Positions 47,209-64,000 of a stretch of 64,000 bases of DNA are shown here, one piece after another. Each line of letters opens with the position of its first letter. Position 1 is the first letter of the stretch. This DNA is from Massilia sp. METH4. Its GTDB lineage: Bacteria > Pseudomonadota > Gammaproteobacteria > Burkholderiales > Burkholderiaceae_D. Where the stretch lies: assembly GCF_037094685.1 (NCBI RefSeq), contig NZ_CP146614.1, positions 2,108,001 through 2,172,000 of the forward strand, in the 5' to 3' direction. Both the position numbers and the translations under genes were made by a program. The notes beneath the pieces are model-generated. The model was not told the origin of the DNA. It saw only the letters and a list, made by a program, of their open reading frames with translations, and ran no database searches.

Positions 47209-47460
47209 GCAAGAATTCAAGTCCCGGCGGAACATCAGCCGGGCGCATCTTTGGGCTGGTGTGTACGGAAGTGCGCACCAGGCAGTCAAAGACCGTTGGG
47301 CCGAAGCAGCAGTTGGGCGGAGGTTAATAGTCGGGGCAACCCGTACCCAGCGCAGATGGTGTACCCGAACAAGTTTTGCAGTCCATTGGACTCCTAACCT
47401 CGGACGCCGTTGTTCGAAACCGATGCGGAAATTTTTCTGCATCTTCTAAGGAGATTGACC
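47209..47460 (+). promoter_or_regulatory. rplJ leader, probable L10 autoregulatory mRNA region
   Basis: A 252-base gap before rplJ with several GC-rich complementary segments. In proteobacteria this leader binds L10(L12)4 through a kink-turn and represses rplJL translation. I infer that from position and structure potential; a strict match to the L10 leader model was not possible here. The rplJ ribosome site AAGGAG (47448-47453) lies at its end. Confidence 0.55.
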
Positions 47461-47991
47461 GTGGGTCTCAATCTGAATGACAAAAAGGCCGTTGTCGCCG
47501 AAGTTTCCGCAAAAGTAGCAACTGCGCAAACGATCGTCGTGGCTGAGTACCGTGGCATCCAGGTTGCTCACTTGACGAAACTCCGTGCAGCCGCGCGTGC
47601 CCAGGGCGTGTACCTGCGTGTTCTGAAGAACACGCTGGCTCGTCGCTCTGTCGAAGGCACGCAGTTCGCCAACCTGTCCGACGCCATGACCGGTCCGCTG
47701 ATCTACTCGATCTCGGACGACGCCGTGGCTGCCGCGAAAGTCATCGCTGACTTCGCCAAGACCAACGATAAGCTGGTCGTCAAGGCAGGTAACTATGCAG
47801 GCAAGCAGCTCGACGTAGCTGGCGTGACTGCATTGGCGAGCATCCCGAGCCGTGAAGTCCTCATCTCGCAGCTGTTGGGCGTCATGCTGGCTCCGGTTTC
47901 CGGCTTTGCACGTGGTCTGGCTGCCCTGGCAGCCAAGAAGAGCGAAGGCTCCGACGCTGCTCCGGCAGCCGAAGAAACCGCTGCTGCCTAA
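47461..47991 (+). CDS. rplJ: 50S ribosomal protein L10
   Basis: A 176-residue L10. It uses a GTG start at 47461 behind AAGGAG, giving [31 protein letters not shown], the family start. A longer frame to 47410 has no family support. L10 anchors L7/L12 dimers to the ribosomal stalk through its C-terminal helix. rplL follows 61 bases later. Confidence 0.95.
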   Translation: MGLNLNDKKAVVAEVSAKVATAQTIVVAEYRGIQVAHLTKLRAAARAQGVYLRVLKNTLARRSVEGTQFANLSDAMTGPLIYSISDDAVAAAKVIADFAKTNDKLVVKAGNYAGKQLDVAGVTALASIPSREVLISQLLGVMLAPVSGFARGLAALAAKKSEGSDAAPAAEETAAA

Positions 47992-48052
47992 GTTTGCGGC
48001 GCGCTCGTCAAGTAATCAATTCTGTAGCATACAAATCAATTAGGAGTTTCAA

Positions 48053-48427
48053 ATGGCAATTAGCAAAGACGATATCCTGAACGCAGTTTCCGAGATGTCC
48101 GTGATGGACCTGAACGAACTGGTCAAGGCTTTCGAAGAGAAGTTCGGCGTGTCCGCAGCTGCAATGGCAGCTCCGGCAGCTGGCGGCGGCGCCGCTGCTG
48201 CTGCAGTGGAAGAGCAGACCGAATTCAACCTGGTCCTGTCCGAAGTGGGCGCGAACAAGGTCGGCGTCATCAAGGCCGTGCGTGAAATCACCGGCCTGGG
48301 CCTGAAGGAAGCCAAGGATCTGGTCGACGGCGCACCGAAGACCGTGAAGGAAGCCCTGTCGAAAGCTGACGCTGAAGCCGGCAAGAAGAAGCTGGAAGAT
48401 GCTGGCGCCAAGGCCGACCTGAAGTAA
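48053..48427 (+). CDS. rplL: 50S ribosomal protein L7/L12
   Basis: A 124-residue acidic protein. The N-terminal dimer domain is [30 protein letters not shown], followed by an alanine/glycine hinge (about 38-52) and the C-terminal factor-binding domain EKTEF-like segment [38 protein letters not shown]. It recruits translational GTPases. It is followed by a large hairpin before rpoB. Confidence 0.97.
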   Translation: MAISKDDILNAVSEMSVMDLNELVKAFEEKFGVSAAAMAAPAAGGGAAAAAVEEQTEFNLVLSEVGANKVGVIKAVREITGLGLKEAKDLVDGAPKTVKEALSKADAEAGKKKLEDAGAKADLK

Positions 48428-48461
48428 TTACTATTATTGGCGCCGGTAGCATTTAGCGCCT

Positions 48462-48511
48462 GAGCCAAAGCCTAGGCCCTCCCTCTTGAAGGGGGAGGGC
48501 CGGCTTTGGCT
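48462..48511 (+). terminator. Long hairpin between rplL and rpoB (attenuator/processing site)
   Basis: GAGCCAAAGCC (48462-48472) pairs with GGCTTTGGCTC (48501-48511). Inside, GGCCCTCCC pairs with GGGAGGGCC, so the whole stem is about 20 base pairs. Only a weak T-rich stretch (CCTTTG) follows, which suggests partial termination or RNase III cleavage. Both are known for this position in Escherichia coli. Confidence 0.7.
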
Positions 48512-48726
48512 CCTTTGTCGTCTCTGTTGTATTTCCGCAGTACCCCTGTTTCAGCAGTACCCGCGCAATAGATGTAACTGGTCTTTGCTGTCCCGATATC
48601 GATGTCCCCGACACGAGGGCGGTAGTGCCTTGAGGTTTCGCCTGAATGCGCATCAGTGATCCTGATTGCAAGCATACAAGCCGAAACCTGAATTTTCTAC
48701 CCTTTCCTGTCACTCACGGAGTGTCC

Positions 48727-52836
<4,110 letters not shown>

Positions 52837-52848
52837 GTCACTGGCAGA

Positions 52849-52878
52849 GGGGACAGACCCCGCATGGGGTCTGTCCCC
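52849..52878. repeat. REP palindrome between rpoB and rpoC
   Basis: GGGGACAGACCCC (52849-52861) and GGGGTCTGTCCCC (52866-52878) are perfect reverse complements separated by GCAT. Each is itself a nested GGGG-N5-CCCC palindrome. It belongs to the same family as the other REP elements of this window (subtype with TCTGT loop, as at 19096). Confidence 0.85.
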
Positions 52879-52930
52879 GGCGGGTTCCGACCCGGTTAGA
52901 AACAGAATTCATCACTACCTGGAGTGATAC

Positions 52931-57175
<4,245 letters not shown>

Positions 57176-57181
57176 GCGTAG

Positions 57182-58126
<945 letters not shown>

Positions 58127-58253
58127 GCGTCAAATGCTTGCCTCGCATCAATGCTACACTCGGGCTTCTGTGAAAAAATCACACTTCTCGATGGATTTCG
58201 CTGGCATGGAGCCTTCAGCGCCGCGTATAGTGTGAAAAAAACGCGAGGAAAAA
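58127..58253 (+). promoter_or_regulatory. Promoter/operator region of the defence cassette
   Basis: A 127-base AT-richer gap. TGTGAAAAAATCACA (58169-58183) is a perfect palindrome, with arms TGTGA/TCACA. The string TGTGAAAAAA recurs at 58231-58240, next to TATAGT (58226-58231), a possible -10. The repeat could be a binding site for a regulator. The GAGGAAAAA before ATG 58254 can serve as ribosome site. Confidence 0.4.
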
Positions 58254-59618
58254 ATGATCATATCGTTCTCAGTAGAAAATTTCCGTTCTTTTTCCGAAGA
58301 GCAAACTTTCTCATTAGTAGCTAGCCCACGCATTTCAGGAGCTCACCCGAACCATGCGGTAGCAATTCCTAATTCGAAGGAATCAGTGCTAAGTGCATCT
58401 GTGCTATATGGAGCGAACGGTGCCGGTAAATCTAATTTATTTAAAGCATTGCGGTTTTTAAAAAATTCCGTTTTAAGTACTAGAAAAAAAGGCAGCGGCA
58501 CTGGCCGAGAGCCATTTCTTTTTTCAGACTCACCTAATCCCAGATCTTCCTTTGATCTTCAGTTCATCGCAAGAGATAAAGTCTATCGCTTTGGTATAAC
58601 AATCGATGATGCAAAGGTTGCAGAAGAGTGGCTGGTAAAGGTTTCAAACGGAAGAGAAAGAGTAATATATGAACGCATCACCGCAGATGATGGGACGGTG
58701 ACTATTGAGTCGCCGGGATTAAAGGATAAGCGGCTGCATGCCCTAGCGACAGTTGGGGGGCTTCCAAATCAGACATTTCTAGCAACTGTAAATGCAACTT
58801 TAGAAGAGGCCTCATTTGGTTCCGATTTGGCTGCAGTTTTAGGATGGTTTAAAAACTCTCTAAGGTTAATTGCGCCTACAGAGTCGTACCAAGCTCTCGG
58901 ACATCATTTTTCTGAAGATGTCGACTTCCTGGAATTTGCTGGGGAATACTTGCGCGCCTCATCTACCGGAATTGATAGCTTAGAGGTGGAAAAAAAGGAA
59001 ATCTCGTGGGATGAACTCAGTCGATTGCTACCTAAAGAAAAAGTGACTAAACTTATCGATGATTTAAATGAGGATGAGCGCGGGATGGCTCTTATTAGGT
59101 TGGGGGAGGGGAACGAAGTAGTATTGGAGCGATCCTCCGAAAGCCATTTTTATAAGATTACTGTTAATGCGATCCACAAACATTCGCATGATCAAAGAAT
59201 TTCTTTACATCTTGCGCAAGAGTCGGATGGCACACGTAGACTACTAAATCTGCTTCCAGCATTGCGCCATGTAAGAACAAGCGATGCAGTCTACTTTATC
59301 GATGAGATTGATCGCAGTATGCATCCAATATTGGTCTGGAAATTTTTAGAATTTTTCTTAAAATCGTGCGAAGGGGCACACCGTCAGATTATAGTAACAA
59401 CGCATGAGTCTAATCTCCTCGACTTAGAGCTCTTGCGGCGTGATGAGATCTGGTTTGCTGAGAAGGATGGGTCGGGTGCTACACACCTGCATTCTTTAGC
59501 TGATTTCAAAGTTCGGAAGGACTTGGAGATAAGAAAGCACTATCTTCAAGGTCGCTTTGGTGGGATTCCCTACCTTGCAAACTTAGATCGGCTAGTTGAA
59601 ACAGAGGAATGTGCATGA
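58254..59618 (+). CDS. AAA/ABC-type ATPase, AbiLi/RloA-like defence protein
   Basis: A 454-residue ATPase of the AAA_15/AAA_21 type used by many anti-phage systems. It starts MIISFSVENFRSFSEEQTFSL, the typical RecF/OLD-like opening. Walker A is GANGAGKS (residues 53-60). The ABC-signature-like ESDGTRRL is at residues 323-330. Walker B is VYFIDEID at 346-353, and the switch THES at 383-386 is followed by DEIWF. There is no nuclease domain, so the partner gene must supply the effector. Codon use is much AT-richer than the neighbours, a sign of transfer. It overlaps the RloB gene by ATGA (59615-59618). AbiLi is the best match I recall; a related two-gene system is possible. Confidence 0.85.
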   Translation: MIISFSVENFRSFSEEQTFSLVASPRISGAHPNHAVAIPNSKESVLSASVLYGANGAGKSNLFKALRFLKNSVLSTRKKGSGTGREPFLFSDSPNPRSSFDLQFIARDKVYRFGITIDDAKVAEEWLVKVSNGRERVIYERITADDGTVTIESPGLKDKRLHALATVGGLPNQTFLATVNATLEEASFGSDLAAVLGWFKNSLRLIAPTESYQALGHHFSEDVDFLEFAGEYLRASSTGIDSLEVEKKEISWDELSRLLPKEKVTKLIDDLNEDERGMALIRLGEGNEVVLERSSESHFYKITVNAIHKHSHDQRISLHLAQESDGTRRLLNLLPALRHVRTSDAVYFIDEIDRSMHPILVWKFLEFFLKSCEGAHRQIIVTTHESNLLDLELLRRDEIWFAEKDGSGATHLHSLADFKVRKDLEIRKHYLQGRFGGIPYLANLDRLVETEECA

Positions 59619-60271
59619 CGTTATTGTCTAGGCGAAAACGTCCAATTAGACGGGAGCAGAGGGGCTATCGTGACGATCGGCTGTTTGTTATCGCATGCGA
59701 TGATCGGTACGCGCCTAAACAGTATTTCGATTCTTTTGAGATCCCTAGGATCCAAGTGCATGTTATACCTACAGAGGACGGTAAGTGCGGTGCCGAGCAC
59801 GTACTCGAACGATTACTGAGAGTGGATTGTGAACCCGACGACGAACGATGGTTAGTTCTCGATACCGATCACTACGTTAAGCGCGAACATTTGCGCACTT
59901 TTACACGTGTGCTCCAGGAGGCACGTCAGAAAGGGATTCAATTAGCACTGAGCCGATCATGTTTTGAAGTCTGGCTGCTTTTGCATTTTGTAGAGCCTAA
60001 AGAAGTCGTAAATTTGAAGAATGCGAAGGCGGTCTCCGAAGCTCTCAAGGCGGTTCTAGGAGAATATGACAAAACTGCATTGGATTGTGAGCGCTTTTCG
60101 TTTAAGAGCGTAGTCGATGCATGTAGAAGAGCAGCCGAGCTTGATAAGGAAGTTGAAGGCGGCGATATCCCTGCATCAAACACAACACGGGTATATTTAC
60201 TATGGAAGTCCATTGTTCAGAAAGCACTTCGGACGCAATTGCCCCTCGATCTAATCGTTTTGCTAGAGTAA
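59615..60271 (+). CDS. RloB-domain protein, AbiLii-like putative effector
   Basis: A 218-residue RloB-family protein. Family marks are YFDSF near residue 38, the WLVLDTDH strand (79-86), the SRSCFEVWLLLHF block (113-125) and the late ASNTTRVYLLW (187-197). In most RloB proteins an E-G-x-x-T-E-x-x-Y-F segment precedes YF; here it reads CDDRYAPKQYF (residues 29-38), so the acidic pair differs. RloB is thought to be a TOPRIM-like nuclease-type fold, which would make it the effector of the pair; that is family-level inference. It is translationally coupled to the ATPase. ATG 59615 was chosen for the ATGA overlap; ATG 59609 would add two residues. Confidence 0.82.
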   Translation: MTLLSRRKRPIRREQRGYRDDRLFVIACDDRYAPKQYFDSFEIPRIQVHVIPTEDGKCGAEHVLERLLRVDCEPDDERWLVLDTDHYVKREHLRTFTRVLQEARQKGIQLALSRSCFEVWLLLHFVEPKEVVNLKNAKAVSEALKAVLGEYDKTALDCERFSFKSVVDACRRAAELDKEVEGGDIPASNTTRVYLLWKSIVQKALRTQLPLDLIVLLE

Positions 60272-60382
60272 AGTGCTAAGCCGCCTCAAGAATAAAGGCT
60301 TACAAGGCTAATCGTAAAGGTAGGCAAGTGCGAGTGCGCGACGTCTAAGCGATAACCGTAAGGTATCGGACCCTCCAAGAGC
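60272..60382. other. Gap after the RloB gene
   Basis: A 111-base segment between the RloB stop and the third rpoC-tail copy. It contains GATAACC-GTAA-GGTATC, a small imperfect hairpin at about 60351-60367. I see no gene. Composition rises towards the chromosomal average here. Confidence 0.4.
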
Positions 60383-60478
60383 GTGCAGCACCAGCACGAC
60401 GCTGGCGATATCTAAGCGTAATGAGCAGCCTGCGGGCTGCACAGCAAAACCGCACCGAAAGGTGCCGTTTTTTTTTAT
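60383..60478 (+). repeat. Third copy of the rpoC tail and terminator
   Basis: GTGCAGCACCAGCACGACGC matches rpoC from 57143. After it come the stop region, GCAGCC-TGCG-GGCTGC and CGCACC-GAAA-GGTGCCG with a T-run. Only about the last nine codons are included. It is closer to the native tail than the 58032-58126 copy. Together with that copy it flanks the cassette as a direct repeat. The terminator should stop transcription of the two defence genes. Confidence 0.85.
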
Positions 60479-60693
60479 CAGGGCAGTTGCGGTGCCCGTT
60501 GATTGCGGAAGGCCGGTGCCTGCTGCCTGGCGGTTGCGCCACCCAGCTCATCCCTCGGTGTGGAAGAACCCGGCTCCACGATCACGAGGTAGTTGCCGGC
60601 ATTGGCCGGCTCCCAACGCAATTCGGTGGCAATGAAGGTGACCGCCGCAGTGCCCATCAGGATGGCAATCGCCTGAAGATATGTTCGGTTCAT
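60478..60693 (-). CDS. Small membrane-anchored hypothetical protein
   Basis: A 71-residue protein with one N-terminal hydrophobic helix (about 5-23, YLQAIAILMGTAAVTFIAT). A short hydrophilic tail rich in Pro, Arg and Gln follows. GAGAGGGG lies 6 bases before ATG 60693. It is downstream of the M16 peptidase gene on the same strand with a 142-base gap. No homologue is recognised; the coding call rests on the start signal, membrane helix and absence of a better frame. Confidence 0.5.
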   Translation of the reverse strand: MNRTYLQAIAILMGTAAVTFIATELRWEPANAGNYLVIVEPGSSTPRDELGGATARQQAPAFRNQRAPQLP

Positions 60694-60835
60694 GAAACCC
60701 CTCTCGTTGGACGCTGGGTGACTTGCAAACGGCGGTCTTGATGCCAGCCGGAAATGCCATCCTACTCAGCCGCGATGACGGCAGTTTGACCTGCCTCAAA
60801 CATTGCTTACAGTCATTGCAATTCCGCAACGGAAC

Positions 60836-63613
60836 CTATCGCACGTGCTTGCCATCGGTGTCGAGCACGGTCACCTCGCCCCAGCCCAGCGACCGGATGC
60901 CCGGTTCGATCTTCCGCAGGTCGCCCACCACGACCCACACCAGTTCTTCCGGCCGGATGAACTTGCCCGCGGCACCCGCCAGTTGCGGCGCTTTCAGCGC
61001 GCGCATGTTCGCCGCGTAGCTCGCCCAGTAATCCTCCGGCAGCCCCAGGTTGACCGTCTCCAGCGCGGCGGCCTCGAGGGCATTGATCGTCTCGAACCGC
61101 CCGGCCAGGCGCGTGGTCATATTGCGCATGATGCTCGTGAATTCCTCGCCTTCGATCGGGCGGGCGCCGGCGATGCCGCGCACTTCCCTGGCTACTTCTG
61201 CCATCGCTTCCTTCGTCTTGTCCGTCTGCACCGGTGCCAGCACGAAGAAGTGGCGCGGGCCGCGCACGCTGGTCAGGCGGCCCACGCTGCCGTAGCTCCA
61301 GTGCTTGTCCAGCCGCAGGTTGCGGTTCAGGCGCGACGTGGCCATGCCGCCGAAGTTCTGCATCACCGGTTCCATCGCCAGGTCTTCCGGCTGGCCCGGC
61401 GGCAGCGACAGGTGGCCGGCCAGGATCGTCGATTGCAGCGCGTCGGGCTTGTCGATCAGGTAGATGCGTTTCGCCGGGGCGGAAGCGGTTGCCGCCACGG
61501 GCGCCTTCGCCGGGGCGCGGCCGGCCTGCCACTTGCCGAACGACGTTTCCAGCAGCGGCACCACCTTCTCCAGCGTGGTATGGCCAGTGACGACGATCGT
61601 CGCGCTGCCCGGCTTGAACCACTCGCCGTGCCAGCGCACGAGATCCTCGCGCGCCAGGCTCGCCACCGAGCTCTCGAAGCCGGAGGCGGGCAGGGCGTAG
61701 CTGCTGCCCGCGCCGTACAGGAGGGCCGGCAGCGTGCGCAGCGCCAGTGCGTTCGGCTGCGCCTTTTCCTGCGCGATGCCGGCCAGGCGGCGCTGTTTCG
61801 CCAGCGCGAACTGGTCGGTGGGAAAGGCCGGCGACAGTGCCGCTTCAGCCAGCAGCGCCAGCGACGGCGCAAGGTTCGCCGACGTCGCCTGCAGGCGCAC
61901 CAGCGACATGTCCGACCCCGTACCCGTGGACAGGCGCGCGCCCAGCGATTCGAGCGCGTCCGACATCTGGTACGCATCCCGTCGCTTCGTGCCTTTGTCC
62001 AGCAATTCCAGGGTCAGCGAGGCGAGGCCCGCTTTTTCCGGTGTGTCGGCCGCCGTACCCGCATCGATCGCGAGCGCCACGTTCACGATGGGCGCGGAGT
62101 GCCGCTCCAGCAGCACGACCTTCAGGCCATTGGAGAGCGTGGCTTTCTGCATGGCCGGGAACTTCACGTCGGGTGCCTCGCCCAGCGCGGGCAGCACCTT
62201 GCGGTCGACCGTGGCAGCCGCCGCGGAAAGTTTCGCGAACGGCTTGACCGTCATCGTGTAGTGCGGGGCGCGCAGCCATTGCGCGGCCGTTGCCTTGAGC
62301 GCGGCCGGCTGGGCAGCCGCCATGGTGTCGAGCTGCTTCAGGTAGGCGCCCGGCGCGCCGCCGTATGTCATGCTCTCGGCCAGCACGTCCGACCGGCCGC
62401 CGAAGCCGCCCAGCCGTTCGATATTGCGCGCGAACCCGGCGAGCGAGCTTGCCTTCACACGCGTCACTTCCTGTGCTGTCGGACCCTTGTCCAGCAATTC
62501 GGCGAGCACGGCATCGAGTTCCTTTTCCACCAGCGCGGGGTCGATGCCGGCTTTCACCGTCACGGCGATATCGAAGGTACTCGACAGTTCATTGACATCC
62601 ACGCCGGCAGAGACGCCGGTCGCCAGCTGCTTTTCATCGATCAGCCGGCGGTTCAGCCGCGCGTTCTTCGAATTGGCCAGCACATCGGAAAACATGCCGA
62701 GCTTTACCACGTCGAGGTCGCGCCAGCCGGGCACGTGCCAGCTACGGTAGATGCGCGCCTGCGGCACGCGGTCTTCCATCTCGTCGCGCACATTGGCGTC
62801 CAGCCGGGGGATCCAGGCATCCAGGCGCGGCAGCGGCGGGCCGGGCGGAATCGACTCGAAATATTTCTTCACCAGAGCCAGGGCCCGCTCCGGCGTGATG
62901 TCGCCGGCGAGCGAGATCACCGCATTGTTGGGGCCGTAATACGTGTGGTACCACTCGCGGATATCGTCCAGCGAGGCGGCCGCCAGGTCTTCCATGCTGC
63001 CGATCACGGGCCAGGAATACGGGTGCGAATACGGGTACATCCTGGCCGACTTTTCCAGGTGCACGCGGCCATACGGCTGGTTCTCGCCCTGGCGCTTTTC
63101 GTTCTGCACCACGCCCCGTTCCCGCTCCAGCATTTCCTTTGAAATGTAATTGCCGAGGAAGCCCATGCGGTCCGCTTCCAGGTACAGCGTGCGCTCCAGC
63201 GCGGAGACGGGCACGTCCTCGAAGAAATTGGTGCGGTCGGTGTTCGTGGTGCCGTTGCGGTTGTTCGCTCCCAGGTCGTCCATCGCTTCGCGGAAACCGT
63301 GCGGATAGTTCTCGGAGCCGTTGAAGAAGAAGTGCTCGAACAGGTGCGCGAAGCCGGTCTTGCCGCGCCTTTCGTTGCGCGAACCCACGTGGTACCAGAT
63401 GTTCACGCCTACCACCGGCACGCTGTGGTCTTCGTGCACGATCAGGGTCAGGCCGTTTTGCAGCACGAATGTCTTGTGGGGGATGGCGTAGGCCTGCCGC
63501 TGGTACGGCGCGGTGCGCAGCGTCTCGGGTGCGCTCTTCGGTGCGGCCGGCGCGGCCATGATTCCGGCGCTGGCGCAAGCCAGCGTGAACGCGAGGGCAA
63601 TCGTACGTTTCAT
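60836..63613 (-). CDS. M16-family zinc metallopeptidase (two-domain, periplasmic)
   Basis: A 925-residue pitrilysin-family protein with a signal peptide (KRTIALAFTLACASAGIMA). The inverted zinc motif HXXEH is FAHLFEHFFFNG, and the distal Glu ligand lies in YLEADRMGF, in the N-terminal M16 half. The second M16 half (about 490-925, ATLSNGLKVVLLERHSAPIVNVALAI) has no HXXEH and is structural, as usual. It probably degrades peptides in the periplasm. ATG 63613 was chosen; the frame stays open upstream but overlaps the divergent regulator. Confidence 0.92.
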   Translation of the reverse strand: MKRTIALAFTLACASAGIMAAPAAPKSAPETLRTAPYQRQAYAIPHKTFVLQNGLTLIVHEDHSVPVVGVNIWYHVGSRNERRGKTGFAHLFEHFFFNGSENYPHGFREAMDDLGANNRNGTTNTDRTNFFEDVPVSALERTLYLEADRMGFLGNYISKEMLERERGVVQNEKRQGENQPYGRVHLEKSARMYPYSHPYSWPVIGSMEDLAAASLDDIREWYHTYYGPNNAVISLAGDITPERALALVKKYFESIPPGPPLPRLDAWIPRLDANVRDEMEDRVPQARIYRSWHVPGWRDLDVVKLGMFSDVLANSKNARLNRRLIDEKQLATGVSAGVDVNELSSTFDIAVTVKAGIDPALVEKELDAVLAELLDKGPTAQEVTRVKASSLAGFARNIERLGGFGGRSDVLAESMTYGGAPGAYLKQLDTMAAAQPAALKATAAQWLRAPHYTMTVKPFAKLSAAAATVDRKVLPALGEAPDVKFPAMQKATLSNGLKVVLLERHSAPIVNVALAIDAGTAADTPEKAGLASLTLELLDKGTKRRDAYQMSDALESLGARLSTGTGSDMSLVRLQATSANLAPSLALLAEAALSPAFPTDQFALAKQRRLAGIAQEKAQPNALALRTLPALLYGAGSSYALPASGFESSVASLAREDLVRWHGEWFKPGSATIVVTGHTTLEKVVPLLETSFGKWQAGRAPAKAPVAATASAPAKRIYLIDKPDALQSTILAGHLSLPPGQPEDLAMEPVMQNFGGMATSRLNRNLRLDKHWSYGSVGRLTSVRGPRHFFVLAPVQTDKTKEAMAEVAREVRGIAGARPIEGEEFTSIMRNMTTRLAGRFETINALEAAALETVNLGLPEDYWASYAANMRALKAPQLAGAAGKFIRPEELVWVVVGDLRKIEPGIRSLGWGEVTVLDTDGKHVR

Positions 63614-63663
63614 GGCACTCCCGGGCGAGGTCGATCCGGCCATTGTAGCGTGCCTGAACCTCA

Positions 63664-63693
63664 ATATTATCGTTATGCTCATCATGCTAATAT
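63664..63693. promoter_or_regulatory. AT-rich operator-like palindrome between the M16 and regulator genes
   Basis: ATATTA (63664-63669) and TAATAT (63688-63693) form an inverted repeat around ATGCTCATCATGCT. It lies just before the start of the winged-helix regulator and could be its own binding site. Symmetry is the only evidence. Confidence 0.35.
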
Positions 63694-63700
63694 CTGGCTC

Positions 63701-64000
63701 ATGATCCCATCGGCCCTGTTTACTCCCGCCCAGCAGAAAGTGCTGGGCTTGATGTTCGTGCGCGTGAACGAAGGGTTTCACCTGAACGAGATCATGCGGC
63801 TGACCGGGCTTGGCAGCGCTTCGGCGCAGCGGGAGTTGCGGCGGCTGCACGAAGCCGGTCTGATCCTGTCGGAACGGATCGGCAATGTGCGCCAGTTTCG
63901 GCCGAACAAGGACAGTCCCGTCTACGAGGAATTGACGAGCATCGTCAGGAAGACGTTCGGCCTGCAGAGCGTATTGCACTCCACGCTGGGGCCGCTGCGC
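63701..64000 (+). CDS. Winged-helix transcriptional regulator, N-terminal part (cut by window end)
   Basis: The first 100 codons are visible. IPSALFTPAQQKVLGLMFV and NEGFHLNEIMRLTGLGSASAQRELRRLHEAGLILSERIGNVRQF form a winged HTH in the ArsR/MarR-like fold. YEELTSIVRKTFGLQSVLHSTL then begins a linker. In relatives this N-terminus is often joined to a nucleotidyltransferase-fold domain; that part would lie beyond the window. It is divergent from the M16 gene. The frame is open to the last base. Confidence 0.75.
   Translation, partial: MIPSALFTPAQQKVLGLMFVRVNEGFHLNEIMRLTGLGSASAQRELRRLHEAGLILSERIGNVRQFRPNKDSPVYEELTSIVRKTFGLQSVLHSTLGPLR

Overview
This window reads as a chromosomal segment of a high-GC betaproteobacterium. 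The most likely home is the Oxalobacteraceae (Massilia/Duganella/Pseudoduganella type). Evidence for this is the gene order and protein sequences: a fused IorAB, the tRNA-tufB-tRNA-secE-nusG-rplKAJL-rpoBC block, an SAH riboswitch on ahcY, a single-cysteine DksA and a Porin_4-type porin. The assignment comes from recognition, not from a search.

Layout. 1-2062 is the 3' part of a type II secretion operon (gspE end, gspF, short gspC/N). 2148-9036 on the minus strand holds a small basic protein, hslVU, a STAS-like protein, dksA, a COG0523 GTPase and the DUF484-xerC pair. 9135-14738 has a porin, a Sel1-repeat protein and dapF behind two lipid A acyltransferases. 14934-19024 is an S-adenosylmethionine/methyl-cycle block: metK, ahcY behind an SAH riboswitch, a small membrane protein and metF, followed by convergent formyl-THF cyclo-ligase. 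19762-24468 carries a lytic transglycosylase, a GST, cca and a GNAT protein. 24503-25733 is an IS110-type insertion with a possible bridge RNA region. 25756-31215 is aromatic amino acid catabolism: Lrp regulator, hppD and fused indolepyruvate oxidoreductase. 31507-42979 has an M14 peptidase, ttcA-folB-folM, a MidA-like methyltransferase, a J-domain membrane protein, a receiver-TPR protein and a MASE1-CHASE-PAS-GGDEF-EAL protein. 43057-57234 is the translation/transcription super-locus (tRNA-Tyr, -Gly, -Thr, tufB, tRNA-Trp, secE, nusG, rplK, rplA, rplJ, rplL, rpoB, rpoC). 60478-64000 has a small membrane protein, an M16 peptidase and the start of a winged-helix regulator.

The accessory hot spot lies immediately downstream of rpoC. 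The rpoC 3' end is partly duplicated as a decayed copy (about 57254-58126). A third short copy of the rpoC tail plus terminator lies at 60383-60478. Between copies two and three sits a clearly AT-richer two-gene cassette: an AAA/ABC-type ATPase and an RloB-domain protein overlapping by ATGA. It resembles an AbiL (AbiLi/AbiLii) anti-phage abortive-infection pair. This is the best candidate for an exciting system here.

Other structure worth attention: a dispersed family of REP/BIME palindromes (AAAATGGGG-N5-CCCCATTTT and relatives), including one between rpoB and rpoC; a metK 5' leader with mutually exclusive stems; and long hairpins in the tufB-trpT and rplL-rpoB gaps and downstream of the M14 peptidase gene.
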